64,000 nucleotides of DNA. It comes from Schumannella sp. 10F1B-5-1 (GTDB lineage: Bacteria > Actinomycetota > Actinomycetes > Actinomycetales > Microbacteriaceae). The DNA lies in the NCBI RefSeq assembly GCF_006517535.1, contig NZ_VHQH01000036.1:317194-381193 (forward strand), in the 5' to 3' direction. The notes under the pieces were generated by a model that saw nothing but the letters and a program-made list of their open reading frames with translations, ran no database searches and was not told where the DNA came from. Shown here piece by piece: positions 42,465-52,298 of the stretch. How positions within the stretch are numbered: position 1 is the stretch's first letter; every line of letters starts with the position of its first letter. Both the position numbers and the translations under genes were made by a program.

Positions 42465-42497
42465 GATGTGCTCCTTCATCCCCGCCTCAGCGAGGGT

Positions 42498-42518
42498 TGA
42501 TGTCAGGGTGTGACATCA
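42498..42518. promoter_or_regulatory. Operator 1 for the divergent TetR regulator
   Basis: TGATGTCA-GGGTG-TGACATCA, a perfect 8-bp dyad with a 5-base centre. It lies 34 bases from the epimerase start. With operator 2 it forms a direct pair 33 bases apart, about three helical turns. Confidence 0.85.
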
Positions 42519-42530
42519 CGGTAGCACTGT

Positions 42531-42551
42531 CGATGTCAGAGTGTGACATCA
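42531..42551. promoter_or_regulatory. Operator 2 for the divergent TetR regulator
   Basis: The core is GATGTCA-GAGTG-TGACATC (42532-42550), nearly identical to operator 1, with a C on each flank instead of T and A. It ends 3 bases before TAGGAT (42554-42559), the probable -10 box of the TetR gene, so binding should block its own leaderless transcript. Confidence 0.85.
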
Positions 42552-42565
42552 CGTAGGATTCCCCC

Positions 42566-43126
42566 ATGGGCCGATGGGAACCGGGCGGACGCGAGCGACT
42601 GCAGCTCGCCGCCCTCGACCTGTTCCTCGAGAACGGCTTCGAGCAGACGACGGTCGCCGACATCGCCCTCCGCGCCGAGCTGACCGAGCGCACGTTCTAC
42701 CGCCACTTCGCCGACAAGCGCGAGGTGATCTTCGGCGGGCAGGAGGTGCTCGTCGACGCCTTCACCGGCGCGATCGCCGCCGCGCCCGACGGAGCCTCGG
42801 CCCGCGACCTCGCCGAGGCCGGCGTCGCCGGCGCCGAGCAGTTCTTCGACGAGGAGCGCCGCCCCTGGTCGCGCCGCCGCCAGATCGTGATCGACGCCGA
42901 CCCCGCCCTGCGCGAGCGCGAGTCGCTCAAGATGAACACGCTCGCTGAGGCGGTCGCCGTCGCCCTGCGCGAGCGCGGCATCGGCGACCCGGTCGCCGAG
43001 CTGGCGGCGGATGCGGCGATCTCGGTGTTCCGCATGGCCTTCGCCCGCTGGGTCGCGCCCGACGAGACCCGGTCGCTCGGCGACATCCAGCGCGAGCTCT
43101 TCGCCGCGCAGCGCGCGCTCGCCTGA
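42566..43126 (+). CDS. TetR/AcrR-family regulator
   Basis: 186 residues. N-terminal helix-turn-helix: QTTVADIALRAELTERTFYRHF. The C-terminal half is an unassigned ligand domain. TAGGAT ends 6 bases before ATG, indicating a leaderless message; two 21-base operators lie directly upstream, so the regulator probably represses itself and the divergent epimerase. Confidence 0.93.
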   Translation: MGRWEPGGRERLQLAALDLFLENGFEQTTVADIALRAELTERTFYRHFADKREVIFGGQEVLVDAFTGAIAAAPDGASARDLAEAGVAGAEQFFDEERRPWSRRRQIVIDADPALRERESLKMNTLAEAVAVALRERGIGDPVAELAADAAISVFRMAFARWVAPDETRSLGDIQRELFAAQRALA

Positions 43127-43175
43127 GCGGCGGCCCGCGCCGCGATTCGGCTCGCGCCGCAATACGGCTCGTGCC

Positions 43176-44234
43176 TCAGGCGATCCGCGACCCCGCCGCG
43201 AGCCGGTGGGCGGGCGCCCGCGTCGCCCGCACGGCGCCGAACAGCGCCAGCGCCGCGAGGCCGAGGTGGATCGCGAGCCCGACGAACCAGCTCGGCACGG
43301 TCGAGTCGATCACCTCGCGCCCCGAGGGGTAGCGGTCGGAGGTGTAGTTGCAGGGGTCCTGCTGCTCGATCGGCTCCGGCGCCTTCTGCAGCTGGCGCAC
43401 CGTGAGCTTGAGGAAGCCGAACAGGTCGTTCGGGTCGTCGCCGCTGCCGTAGCGCGTGGGCACCGCATCCGCCATCACGACGTAGGGGTTGGCGGCGAGC
43501 ATCCACCAGACGTAGTCGGGGCGCGCCCGCGTGCTCGTCGTGGTCGTGTCGTCGACGACGCACTCCGAGTTGCCGGTGCTGTCGTCGTAGATGTAGCTCG
43601 CGCCGCGGTACTCGTACTTCTCCTGCGCGACGAGCGTGCCGAGGCCGAAGGAGATGAGGGTGCCGAGGCTGAGCATCGCGACGACCAGGTAGGTGATCGC
43701 GACCGAGAACAGCGGGCGCCGCACGAGGCCGCTGAGGCCGGTGCCGATCGCCGCGATCACGCCGAGCTCGATCGCGAGCACGAGCAGCGAGACGGCGACC
43801 ATGCCCGGAGTCGTGCCGCCGATCGCCAGGCTGAGGATGAGCAGTGGCGCCGTGATCACCAGGAAGGCGAGCGTGCTGATCCACGAGGCGAGGAACTTGC
43901 CGATGACCAGCTGCGTCGTGCTGACGAGCGTGACCTGGGTCGTCGCGAGCGTGCCCGCCTCGCGGTCGCCGTTGATCGCGTTGCCGCTCAGCGCCGGCGC
44001 GACGAGCGTGCCGAGCAGCAGCACGAAGTAGACGATCGTCGAGAACACCGCGTTGCCGACGGGATCGGAGCGGTAGCCGTCGGTGAGCCCGCCGACGCCC
44101 CAGAGCACGATCAGCGTCACGACCAGGGCGAGCAGGCCGAAGACGCCGAGCAGCACCCACCAGGCGACGCCGCGGATGCGCTGCCGCAGCTCGAGGCCGG
44201 CGATCACCCGCACGCCGGTGACGAAGGGGATCAT
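43176..44234 (-). CDS. ABC-2 type transporter permease
   Basis: 352 residues. Membrane helices lie near 22-44, 62-85, 122-145, 152-175, 182-205 and about 325-345, with a long extracytoplasmic region at about 215-320 containing ECVVDDTTTTSTR and DPCNYTSDRYPSG. The motif REAGTLATTQVTLVS matches the ABC-2 family. ATG overlaps the stop of the ATPase (44231-44234), so the two are coupled. The exported substrate is unknown. Confidence 0.9.
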   Translation of the reverse strand: MIPFVTGVRVIAGLELRQRIRGVAWWVLLGVFGLLALVVTLIVLWGVGGLTDGYRSDPVGNAVFSTIVYFVLLLGTLVAPALSGNAINGDREAGTLATTQVTLVSTTQLVIGKFLASWISTLAFLVITAPLLILSLAIGGTTPGMVAVSLLVLAIELGVIAAIGTGLSGLVRRPLFSVAITYLVVAMLSLGTLISFGLGTLVAQEKYEYRGASYIYDDSTGNSECVVDDTTTTSTRARPDYVWWMLAANPYVVMADAVPTRYGSGDDPNDLFGFLKLTVRQLQKAPEPIEQQDPCNYTSDRYPSGREVIDSTVPSWFVGLAIHLGLAALALFGAVRATRAPAHRLAAGSRIA

Positions 44235-45340
44235 GCGGGGCCTCCGCCCGAGCTCAGGTCGAGGAAGGTGTGCTCGAGCTCGCCGACGGCGGGCGCGAAT
44301 GCTGAGATCGCGATGCCCTCGCCGACGAGGCGGGTGAGCAGCTCGGCGGCGCGCGCCTCGCCCGCGACGGGCACGAGGATGCCGCCGGCGTCGGCTTCGA
44401 TGCGCTCCCACGGGATCCCCGCGCGGAACAGCGCCTCGCGCAGGCGGTCGCTGTCACGCGCGAGGTCGGCCGTGCGGATGCGCCACGCGCGCTCGGAGAC
44501 GCGGGTCGCGGCGATGCGGGCGGCGTCGGCCGTGACGCCGCGCTCGAGGTAGACGGCGGTGTCGGCCATCTCGTCGAGCTCGGCGAGCACGTGGCTCGAC
44601 ACCAGCACGGCGCGGCCCTCGTCGGCGAGGCGGCGCACGGTGCGGCGCAGCGCGACGCGTGCGGCCGGGTCGAGGCCGGATGCGGGCTCGTCGAGCAGCA
44701 GCACGGCCGGGTCGTGCACCAGGGCGCGGGCGAGGCTCAGACGCTGCTTCTGGCCGCGCGAGAGCACGCGGCTCGGGCGGTCCGCGAGCTCGCCGAGGTC
44801 GACGAGGTGGATGAGCTCGGCGGCGCGGTGGGCGGCCTGCAGCTTGTGCAGCCCGTACAGGCGGCCGGTCTGCGTCAGGGCCGTGCGCGCCGACAGGGTC
44901 GCCCAGGATCCGAGCTGGTCGGGCATCCACCCCAGCAGGCGGCGCACGGCGGCGGGGTCCGCAACCGGGTCGTGGCCGGCGATGCGGATGCTGCCGCGGT
45001 CCGGGGCGAGCAGCGAGGCCAGCATGAGCATGAGCGTCGTCTTGCCCGAGCCGTTCGGCCCGATCAGGCCCGTGACGCGGCCCATCGGCGCGACCATCGA
45101 GGCGTCGACGACGGCGTGCACCGAGCCGAACGCGCGGCCCACGTGTTCGACGACGATGCCGGGCTCGCCGGGCTCGCCGGGGGAGAGGGGGAGAGGCGGG
45201 GTCGCGGCGGCCGCGGCAGGGCCCACGCCAGCGACGGCAGCGACGGGGACGCCGGGGCCGGGCGCGGGTGCTCCCGGTGCGGGGGTGCTCGACGCGGGCT
45301 GCTGCGGCGGCACCCAGCCGCGCTCATAGGGACTCGACAT
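44231..45340 (-). CDS. ABC transporter ATP-binding protein
   Basis: 369 residues. A Pro/Ala-rich N-terminal extension (1-60) precedes the ATPase. Walker A GPNGSGKTT is 94-102. The signature is LSRGQKQR, a variant of LSGGQ, and Walker B is VLLLDEPASGLD. The C-terminal part (after about 290) is an accessory domain of unknown role. It drives the coupled ABC-2 permease. GGGGGAA precedes ATG. Confidence 0.93.
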   Translation of the reverse strand: MSSPYERGWVPPQQPASSTPAPGAPAPGPGVPVAAVAGVGPAAAAATPPLPLSPGEPGEPGIVVEHVGRAFGSVHAVVDASMVAPMGRVTGLIGPNGSGKTTLMLMLASLLAPDRGSIRIAGHDPVADPAAVRRLLGWMPDQLGSWATLSARTALTQTGRLYGLHKLQAAHRAAELIHLVDLGELADRPSRVLSRGQKQRLSLARALVHDPAVLLLDEPASGLDPAARVALRRTVRRLADEGRAVLVSSHVLAELDEMADTAVYLERGVTADAARIAATRVSERAWRIRTADLARDSDRLREALFRAGIPWERIEADAGGILVPVAGEARAAELLTRLVGEGIAISAFAPAVGELEHTFLDLSSGGGPA

Positions 45341-45409
45341 CGATTCCCCCTTCGGCTCGGCGCCAATCTATCCGGGACCGGATCGCACGAGTCGGCGACC
45401 CGCTCAGGG

Positions 45410-46003
45410 TCAGCCCGCGCTCTGCTCCGGCGTCGGCTCGTCGGCGACCTCCGCCTGCTCGCTCTGCCGCTCGCGATAGGCCGAGACGTTCATCCGGTTG
45501 CCGCAGCGCAGGCTGCAGAAGCGCTTCGAGCCGTTGCGCGACAGGTCGACGAACACCCCGTCGCAGCCGTCGGCTTCGCAGCGGCGCAGCTGGTCGAGGG
45601 CGTTGCCGCGGATGACGTCGACGAAGGCCAGCGCGGCCTCCACCTCCATGCGCTGGGCGAGCGGCGCATCCGGCTCGGTGGCGTGGATGTGCCAGTCGAG
45701 CTGGTCGTGCCGCACGAGCTGCGGCGTGGCCTTGGTCTCCTTCAGCAGGCGGTTCACCTGGGCCGCGGCGCCGTCGCGGGTGAGGGTCCAGAAGCGGCGC
45801 AGACGGGTGCGCACGGCGCGCACCTCGTCGAGCTCGGTCTCGTCGCCGTCGCGCCGACCGGAGTAGCTGTGCTCCTCGAGAAGCCAGTCGAGCTGGTCGA
45901 CGGTCGAGAGCTCGTCGTCGCCCGACGCGGAGGCGCGCGGCTCGGTGTTGACGAGCGCGACGACGAAGCCGAGAGCGTCTTCGGTGTCATCAGTGAAACG
46001 CAT
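45410..46003 (-). CDS. CGNR zinc-finger regulator (ABATE-like)
   Basis: 197 residues. The N-terminal half is the ABATE/DUF1470-like domain. The C-terminal zinc finger has C-x4-C (RCEADGCDG) then FCSLRCGNRMNVSAYRER, where CGNR is the family signature. These proteins are thought to be transcription regulators of small-molecule stress. GGAG of the ribosome site is part of the inverted repeat at 46009-46040, so the protein could control itself and the divergent EamA gene. Confidence 0.92.
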   Translation of the reverse strand: MRFTDDTEDALGFVVALVNTEPRASASGDDELSTVDQLDWLLEEHSYSGRRDGDETELDEVRAVRTRLRRFWTLTRDGAAAQVNRLLKETKATPQLVRHDQLDWHIHATEPDAPLAQRMEVEAALAFVDVIRGNALDQLRRCEADGCDGVFVDLSRNGSKRFCSLRCGNRMNVSAYRERQSEQAEVADEPTPEQSAG

Positions 46004-46008
46004 CTTGA

Positions 46009-46040
46009 CTCCTGACGGGGCGGAGATCTATCGTCAGGAG
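46009..46040. promoter_or_regulatory. Inverted repeat between CGNR and EamA genes
   Basis: CTCCTGACG (46009-46017) and CGTCAGGAG (46032-46040), exact complements 14 bases apart. The left arm overlaps the CGNR ribosome site. A regulator bound there would affect both divergent genes; the CGNR protein is the obvious candidate. Confidence 0.6.
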
Positions 46041-46081
46041 CATAACGCGTGGTTGATCATTACTTTCGATTCGGAGGAATC

Positions 46082-47245
46082 GTGTCCGCTGACCGCGCCC
46101 GCACCCGTGCGGGTCTTGTCGTCGCCATCTCGGCATCACTGGCGTTCTCGACCAGCGGCACGATCGCGAAACCCCTGCTCGAGGCCGGCTGGTCGCCCGC
46201 CGCCGTGGGCGCCGCCCGCCTGCTGATCGCGGCCGTCGTGCTCGCGATCCCCGGCATCCTCGCGCTGCGCACCCCCGGCGCGCTGCAGGCCCTCTGGGGC
46301 GCCCGACTGCGCGTCGTGCTCTACGGCACGATCGCCGTGACGGGCACACAGCTCTGCTACTTCGCGGCGATCCAGCGCATCCCCGTCGGCCTGGCGCTGC
46401 TGATCGAGTACCTGGCGCCGATCGGGCTGCTGCTGTTCATGTGGATGCGCACCCGCCGCCGCCCCGCCACGATCGTGCTCATCGGCTCGGGTCTCGCGCT
46501 GCTCGGACTCGTGCTGGTCATCGGCGCCGACGGCGACGGCGGCATCGCGTTCGGCTCGCTCGACCCGATCGGCCTGCTCTACTCGATCACCGCGGCCGTG
46601 GGCGTCGCGGTCTACTACGTGCTCGGCGCGGTCGCCGACGACGGCGTGCCGCCGGTCGCCTTCGCCGCGTCGACGATCCTGCTCGGCGGTCTCGTCACGG
46701 CGGCGCTCGCCGCGGTGGGCGTGCTGCCCTGGCACACGACCGCGGTCGACGTGCGCCTGCTCGGCGCGGTCGTGCCGTGGTTCGCGCCGGTCATCGCGAT
46801 CGGCGTCGTCTCGACGGCCTTCGCCTACGTCGCGGGCATCGTCGGCAGCTCGCGTCTCGGCGCCCGCACGGCGTCGTTCCTGGGCCTGCTCGAGGTCGTG
46901 TTCGCGGTCGCGCTGAGCTGGATCGTGCTCGGCGAGGCGCTCGGCCCGATCCAGCTGCTCGGGGGAGCGCTCATCCTGGGCGGCATCGCGATGATCCGCC
47001 CCGACGAGACGCGCGCCGTGGCGGTCGCCCCGACGGATGCCGGCGCCGCCGTGCCGGTCGGCAGCGTGCCGCTGCTCACCGGCGCGATCCCGCTGCCGCA
47101 CGTGCTCGAGCCGGTCGCGGCGACGACTGCCGCGATCGCGATCATCGCGGTCTCGCAGGTCGCCGCCGACGAGGCCGGGGCGACGCCGATCGACACGCCC
47201 GTGCTGGCCGACCCGCCGACGCGGCCGATCGCGATCGCGGGATGA
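46082..47245 (+). CDS. EamA-family (DMT) transporter 1
   Basis: 387 residues with ten membrane helices in two EamA halves (about 10-140 and 160-300), each with the helix-breaking pattern of the family. A C-terminal tail continues to about 387 with one more hydrophobic segment (AATTAAIAIIAVSQVA) not found in the paralogue. GTG start with GGAGGAATC immediately upstream. A possible efflux pump for a metabolite. Residues from GTQLCYFAAIQRIPVG through MWMRTRRRPA are almost identical to transporter 2. Confidence 0.9.
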   Translation: MSADRARTRAGLVVAISASLAFSTSGTIAKPLLEAGWSPAAVGAARLLIAAVVLAIPGILALRTPGALQALWGARLRVVLYGTIAVTGTQLCYFAAIQRIPVGLALLIEYLAPIGLLLFMWMRTRRRPATIVLIGSGLALLGLVLVIGADGDGGIAFGSLDPIGLLYSITAAVGVAVYYVLGAVADDGVPPVAFAASTILLGGLVTAALAAVGVLPWHTTAVDVRLLGAVVPWFAPVIAIGVVSTAFAYVAGIVGSSRLGARTASFLGLLEVVFAVALSWIVLGEALGPIQLLGGALILGGIAMIRPDETRAVAVAPTDAGAAVPVGSVPLLTGAIPLPHVLEPVAATTAAIAIIAVSQVAADEAGATPIDTPVLADPPTRPIAIAG

Positions 47246-47258
47246 TCGGGGTGGCGCG

Positions 47259-48317
47259 ATGAGCGGCGCGAGAGCGAGCACCGCCGCCGTGCGCGGCGGC
47301 CCCGTCGCGCTGCTGATCGCGACCGCCTCCGCACTCAGCTTCGGCACGAGCGGCACGATCGCGAAGCCGCTGCTCGAGGCGGGCTGGTCGCCGCCCGCGG
47401 TCGTGTTCCTGCGCATCCTGGGTGCCGCGCTCGCGCTGCTCGTTCCCGCGCTCGTGGTGCTGCACCGCGGACCCGGTCTCGCCGAGGGGTTCCGCCTGAT
47501 CTGGCGCGCCCGCGTGCGCGTGCTGGTCTACGGCGTCTTCGCGGTCGCGGGCACGCAGCTCTGCTACTTCGCGGCGATCCAGCGCATCCCGGTGGGCCTC
47601 GCGCTGCTGATCGAGTATCTGGCGCCGATCGGCCTGCTGCTGTTCATGTGGATGCGCACCCGCCGCCGCCCCGCGCTCGGCGTGCTGCTCGGCGCGGGTC
47701 TCGCGCTCGTGGGGCTGCTGCTCGTGATCGGCATCGACGGCTCGGTGCGGCTCGACCCGCTCGGCATCCTCTACGCCTCGATCGCGGCCGTCGGGCTCGC
47801 GATCTACTTCGTGCTCGGCGCCGTGGCCGACGACGGCGTGCCGGCGATGGCCTTCGCGTGGACGACCCTGACGATCGGCGCCGCGATCCTCGGCCTGCTG
47901 GCGGCCGTGCGCGTGCTGCCGTGGGCGAGCCCGGGGGTCAACGTGGCGTTCCTCGGCGCGAGCATGCCCTGGTTCGTGCCGGTCATCGCGGTCGCGCTGC
48001 TGTCGACCGCGTTCGCCTACTTCACGGGCATCATCGCCGCCGCGCGGCTCGGCTCGCGCCAGGCGTCGTTCTTCGGACTGCTCGAGGTGATCGCGGGCGT
48101 CGTCATCAGCTGGATCGTGCTCGGCGAGGCGCTCGCGCTCGTGCAGATCGTGGGCGCGGTGCTGATCCTCGGCGGGGTCGCGCTGATCCGGCCGGAGCCG
48201 CAGAAGGTCGAGCCGCAGAAGGTCGAGCCGCCCGACGGGCCCTCGGGCTCCGAACCTCCCGAGCAGGGCGAGGCCGCGCATCCGCAGGGCGCCTCGCTCC
48301 CCATCGTCCCGGGCTGA
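47259..48317 (+). CDS. EamA-family (DMT) transporter 2
   Basis: 352 residues, ten membrane helices in two EamA repeats, and a Pro/Glu tail with EPQKVEPQKVEPPDG. It begins 13 bases after the stop of transporter 1. The pair is a tandem duplication: STSGTIAKPLLEAGWSP versus GTSGTIAKPLLEAGWSP and an almost invariant 40-residue block mark it. A strong hairpin overlaps its stop codon. Confidence 0.92.
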   Translation: MSGARASTAAVRGGPVALLIATASALSFGTSGTIAKPLLEAGWSPPAVVFLRILGAALALLVPALVVLHRGPGLAEGFRLIWRARVRVLVYGVFAVAGTQLCYFAAIQRIPVGLALLIEYLAPIGLLLFMWMRTRRRPALGVLLGAGLALVGLLLVIGIDGSVRLDPLGILYASIAAVGLAIYFVLGAVADDGVPAMAFAWTTLTIGAAILGLLAAVRVLPWASPGVNVAFLGASMPWFVPVIAVALLSTAFAYFTGIIAAARLGSRQASFFGLLEVIAGVVISWIVLGEALALVQIVGAVLILGGVALIRPEPQKVEPQKVEPPDGPSGSEPPEQGEAAHPQGASLPIVPG

Positions 48318-48376
48318 CCGGGACCGCCCGCGTCCTGCGGCGGCCCGTGCAGGGAGCCGCCGCAGGACCCCCGGTC
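48316..48376 (+). terminator. Long hairpin at the end of the EamA pair
   Basis: Inner arms GTCCTGCGGCGGC (48332-48344) and GCCGCCGCAGGAC (48356-48368) pair perfectly. Outer arms GACCGGG (48316-48322) and CCCGGTC (48370-48376) extend the stem. It starts within the stop codon and ends before the hisS promoter. Confidence 0.85.
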
Positions 48377-48460
48377 ACGCAGCAGCTGGGCCCGGGCCCG
48401 CGCACCCGCCGCACGCATCCCGTTCGGCGCCGCATCCCCGAGCCGGGATAATGGATGCCC

Positions 48461-49813
48461 GTGGCCAGTCAGGTGAACCCGCCGCGCGGGATGCGCGACT
48501 TCCTCCCCGCCGACAAGGCGCGCCGTGAGCGTCTGCTCGGCGTCATCCGCGGCAGCTACCGCGCCCACGGCTTCGACGAGATCGAGACGCCTGTCGTCGA
48601 GGACTGGAGCCGCCTCACCTCGGGTCTCGGCGGCGACAACGAGAAGCTCAGCTTCGCCGTGCTGCGCCGCGGCGTCACGACCGACGAGCTGCACGCCGCG
48701 TCGTCGCCCCTCGAGCTGGCCGACCTGGGCCTGCGCTTCGACCTGACCGTGCCGCTCGCCCGCTTCTACGCGAGCCACCGGGCCGAGCTGCCCGCGGTGT
48801 TCCGCTCGATCCAGATCGCCCCGGTCTGGCGCGCCGAGCGCCCGCAGAAGGGCCGCTACCGCCAGTTCGTGCAGTGCGACATCGACATCCTCGGCGAGGG
48901 GTCGACGCTGGCCGAGGCCGAGCTGATCACGGCGACCCTCGCGACCCTCGACGCGCTCGGACTCGAGGGCGCCGACATCCGCATCAACGACCGCCGCCTG
49001 CTGATCGGCATGCTGCGCACCTTCGGCTTCGCCGAGTCGGAGCACGACTCGGTGCTCATCACGATCGACAAGCTCGACAAGGTCGGCCACGACGGCGTGA
49101 TCGACGAGCTGACGTCGAAGGGCGTGAGCCCGGATGCGGTGGCCGCCCTGCAGGCCTACTTCCGCACGCCGCGCACGATGGAGTTCCTGCCCTTCGGCGA
49201 GGCCGCCATCCGCAAGCTCCTGCCCGAGGGCGCCGACGACCGCGTCGTGGCCGAGCTGGCCGGCATCGGCGCGGCCGTCGCCGGAGCGCGTGCGGCCGCC
49301 GCGGCGGCGCACCGCGCGCAGATCGGCGAGCCGGACCCCGACGCGACCCGCGACATCCCGACCCAGCCCGACATCCCGCTGACCTTCGATCCCTTCCTCG
49401 TGCGCGGCATGGGCTACTACACGGGCCCGATCTTCGAGGTCGCGCACCCCGAGGTGAGCTACTCGCTCGGCGGCGGCGGGCGCTACGACGGCATGATCGG
49501 CCGCTTCCTCGGCAGCGACGTGCCCGCGGCCGGCTTCTCGCTCGGCTTCGAGCGCCTCGTCGACCTGGTCGAGCTGCCCGCCGACGAGACCGACGGGGGA
49601 GTCGCGCTCGTGCACGACGCCGACCTCGACCCCGCCTCGCTCGTCGCCCTCAAGACCGCGGTCATCGCGACGGGCGCCCGCGTGCGTCTCGTGCGCCGCA
49701 CCAAGAACGTGGCCAACCTGCTCGACGCGCTCAAGGCCGACGGCTACAGCCGCTTCGCCTTCGTGGATGCGGCGACCGGCCCCGACAACCTCGGCCTGCG
49801 TCCGCTCGACTGA
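48461..49813 (+). CDS. hisS: Histidyl-tRNA synthetase
   Basis: 450 residues, class II synthetase. Motif 2 (FRSIQIAPVWRAERPQKGRYR) and the His-binding segment RGMGYYTGPIFEV are intact, as is the C-terminal anticodon domain. GATAAT (48447-48452) lies 8 bases before GTG 48461, which suggests this start and a leaderless message; ATG 48455 in frame adds two residues. The EamA hairpin ends upstream; eno follows after 63 bases. Confidence 0.96.
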   Translation: MASQVNPPRGMRDFLPADKARRERLLGVIRGSYRAHGFDEIETPVVEDWSRLTSGLGGDNEKLSFAVLRRGVTTDELHAASSPLELADLGLRFDLTVPLARFYASHRAELPAVFRSIQIAPVWRAERPQKGRYRQFVQCDIDILGEGSTLAEAELITATLATLDALGLEGADIRINDRRLLIGMLRTFGFAESEHDSVLITIDKLDKVGHDGVIDELTSKGVSPDAVAALQAYFRTPRTMEFLPFGEAAIRKLLPEGADDRVVAELAGIGAAVAGARAAAAAAHRAQIGEPDPDATRDIPTQPDIPLTFDPFLVRGMGYYTGPIFEVAHPEVSYSLGGGGRYDGMIGRFLGSDVPAAGFSLGFERLVDLVELPADETDGGVALVHDADLDPASLVALKTAVIATGARVRLVRRTKNVANLLDALKADGYSRFAFVDAATGPDNLGLRPLD

Positions 49814-51157
<1,344 letters not shown>

Positions 51158-51195
51158 GCGGCGACAGCACCGCCGGCGCCAGCGTCGGCACCTCA

Positions 51196-51241
51196 CGAGA
51201 GCACGGATCTCGGCCCGCTCGGGCCGGGCTCCGTGCTCTCG
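51196..51241 (+). terminator. Hairpin after eno
   Basis: CGAGAGCACGGA (51196-51207) pairs with TCCGTGCTCTCG (51230-51241), with GGCCC/GGGCC text between the arms. It ends 13 bases before TACGAT, the -10 box of the next gene, so division genes are insulated from eno. Confidence 0.85.
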
Positions 51242-51267
51242 CGGTTCGTGCGCCTACGATCGACGAC

Positions 51268-51783
51268 GTGACTCGACGACCGCGCATCATCCGCGTGCCC
51301 GTCGCCATGGAGGGCGAGACCCGCGCGGCGGCCTGGCTGCGCAGCTTCCGCCTCTCGGGCTTCGCGCTCTCGGTGCTGCTGCTCATCGTCGCCGCGCTCG
51401 TCGTTCTCGCGCCGGGCCTCAAGACCTTCGTCGAGCAGCGCACCCAGATCGCCGCGCTGCAGAAGCAGGTCGACGACGCGCAGAGCGAGGTCGACGACCT
51501 GGATGCCGAGGTGGATCGCTGGAGCGACCCCGCCTACATCGAGGCCCAGGCCCGCGGCCGTCTCTACTACGTGATCCCCGGCGACGTCACCTACCTCGTC
51601 ACCGGCGAGACCGCCGCCCCCACCACGACCGATTCGCAGCCGATCAGCGACGCCATCCAGACCACCCGCATCGACTGGGTGTCGTCGCTGGTGAGCTCGC
51701 TGTTCACGGCCGGCACCACCCAGGCTCCGGCCGGGCAGGGCGGCGCCGTGCAGCTCGACGACCCCACGAAGAACCAGCAGTGA
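51268..51783 (+). CDS. FtsB/DivIC-type septum formation protein
   Basis: 171 residues. A basic N-terminus, one membrane helix (about 29-51) and a short coiled coil (about 55-85, TQIAALQKQVDDAQSEVDDLDAEV) are the FtsB/DivIC plan, followed by ARGRLYYVIPGD, the conserved post-coil motif. Its role is to stabilise the divisome with FtsL and FtsQ. GTG start with TACGAT 7 bases upstream, so probably leaderless. Stop overlaps the next start (GTGA). Confidence 0.92.
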   Translation: MTRRPRIIRVPVAMEGETRAAAWLRSFRLSGFALSVLLLIVAALVVLAPGLKTFVEQRTQIAALQKQVDDAQSEVDDLDAEVDRWSDPAYIEAQARGRLYYVIPGDVTYLVTGETAAPTTTDSQPISDAIQTTRIDWVSSLVSSLFTAGTTQAPAGQGGAVQLDDPTKNQQ

Positions 51784-52298
51784 CCACACCTCCCTACCCC
51801 GCCCCGACCGACGCCGACATCGCGGCCGTGACCCGGCAACTCGGCCGCCCCGCGCGGGGCGTCGTCGGCATCGCCGCGCGCTGCGTCTGCGGCAACCCGA
51901 CCGTCGTCGCGACCGCGCCGCGCCTCGACGACGGCACGCCGTTCCCGACCTTCTACTACCTGTGCCACCCGGCCGCGAACTCCTCGGTGTCGACCCTCGA
52001 GGCCACCGGAGTCATGGTCGAGCTGGCCGCCCTGCTCGAGGATGCCGACGAGGCCGCCGCCTACCGTGCGGCCCACGAGGCCTACCTCGCCGATCGCGAG
52101 AGCATCGACCACGTCGACGAGATCGACGGCATCTCGGCCGGCGGCATGCCCGTACGGGTCAAGTGCCTGCACGCGCTCGTGGCGCACAGCCTCGCGGCGG
52201 GCCCGGGTGTGAACAAGATCGGCGACCGCGCCCTCGAGCGGGCAGACTGGAGCCCGGAGGTATGCCGATGCGTTCCCGAGACCGGTCCCGAGGCCTGA
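51780..52298 (+). CDS. DUF501 family protein
   Basis: 172 residues. It starts at a GTG that overlaps the preceding stop. Cysteines in ARCVCGNPTVV, YLCHPAAN, VKCLHALVAH and EVCRCVPETG mark the DUF501 family and could bind metal. The function is unknown, but it is conserved between ftsB and ppx-like or subtilase genes in Actinobacteria. Its 3' end overlaps the subtilase start by 31 bases. Confidence 0.9.
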   Translation: MTTPPYPAPTDADIAAVTRQLGRPARGVVGIAARCVCGNPTVVATAPRLDDGTPFPTFYYLCHPAANSSVSTLEATGVMVELAALLEDADEAAAYRAAHEAYLADRESIDHVDEIDGISAGGMPVRVKCLHALVAHSLAAGPGVNKIGDRALERADWSPEVCRCVPETGPEA

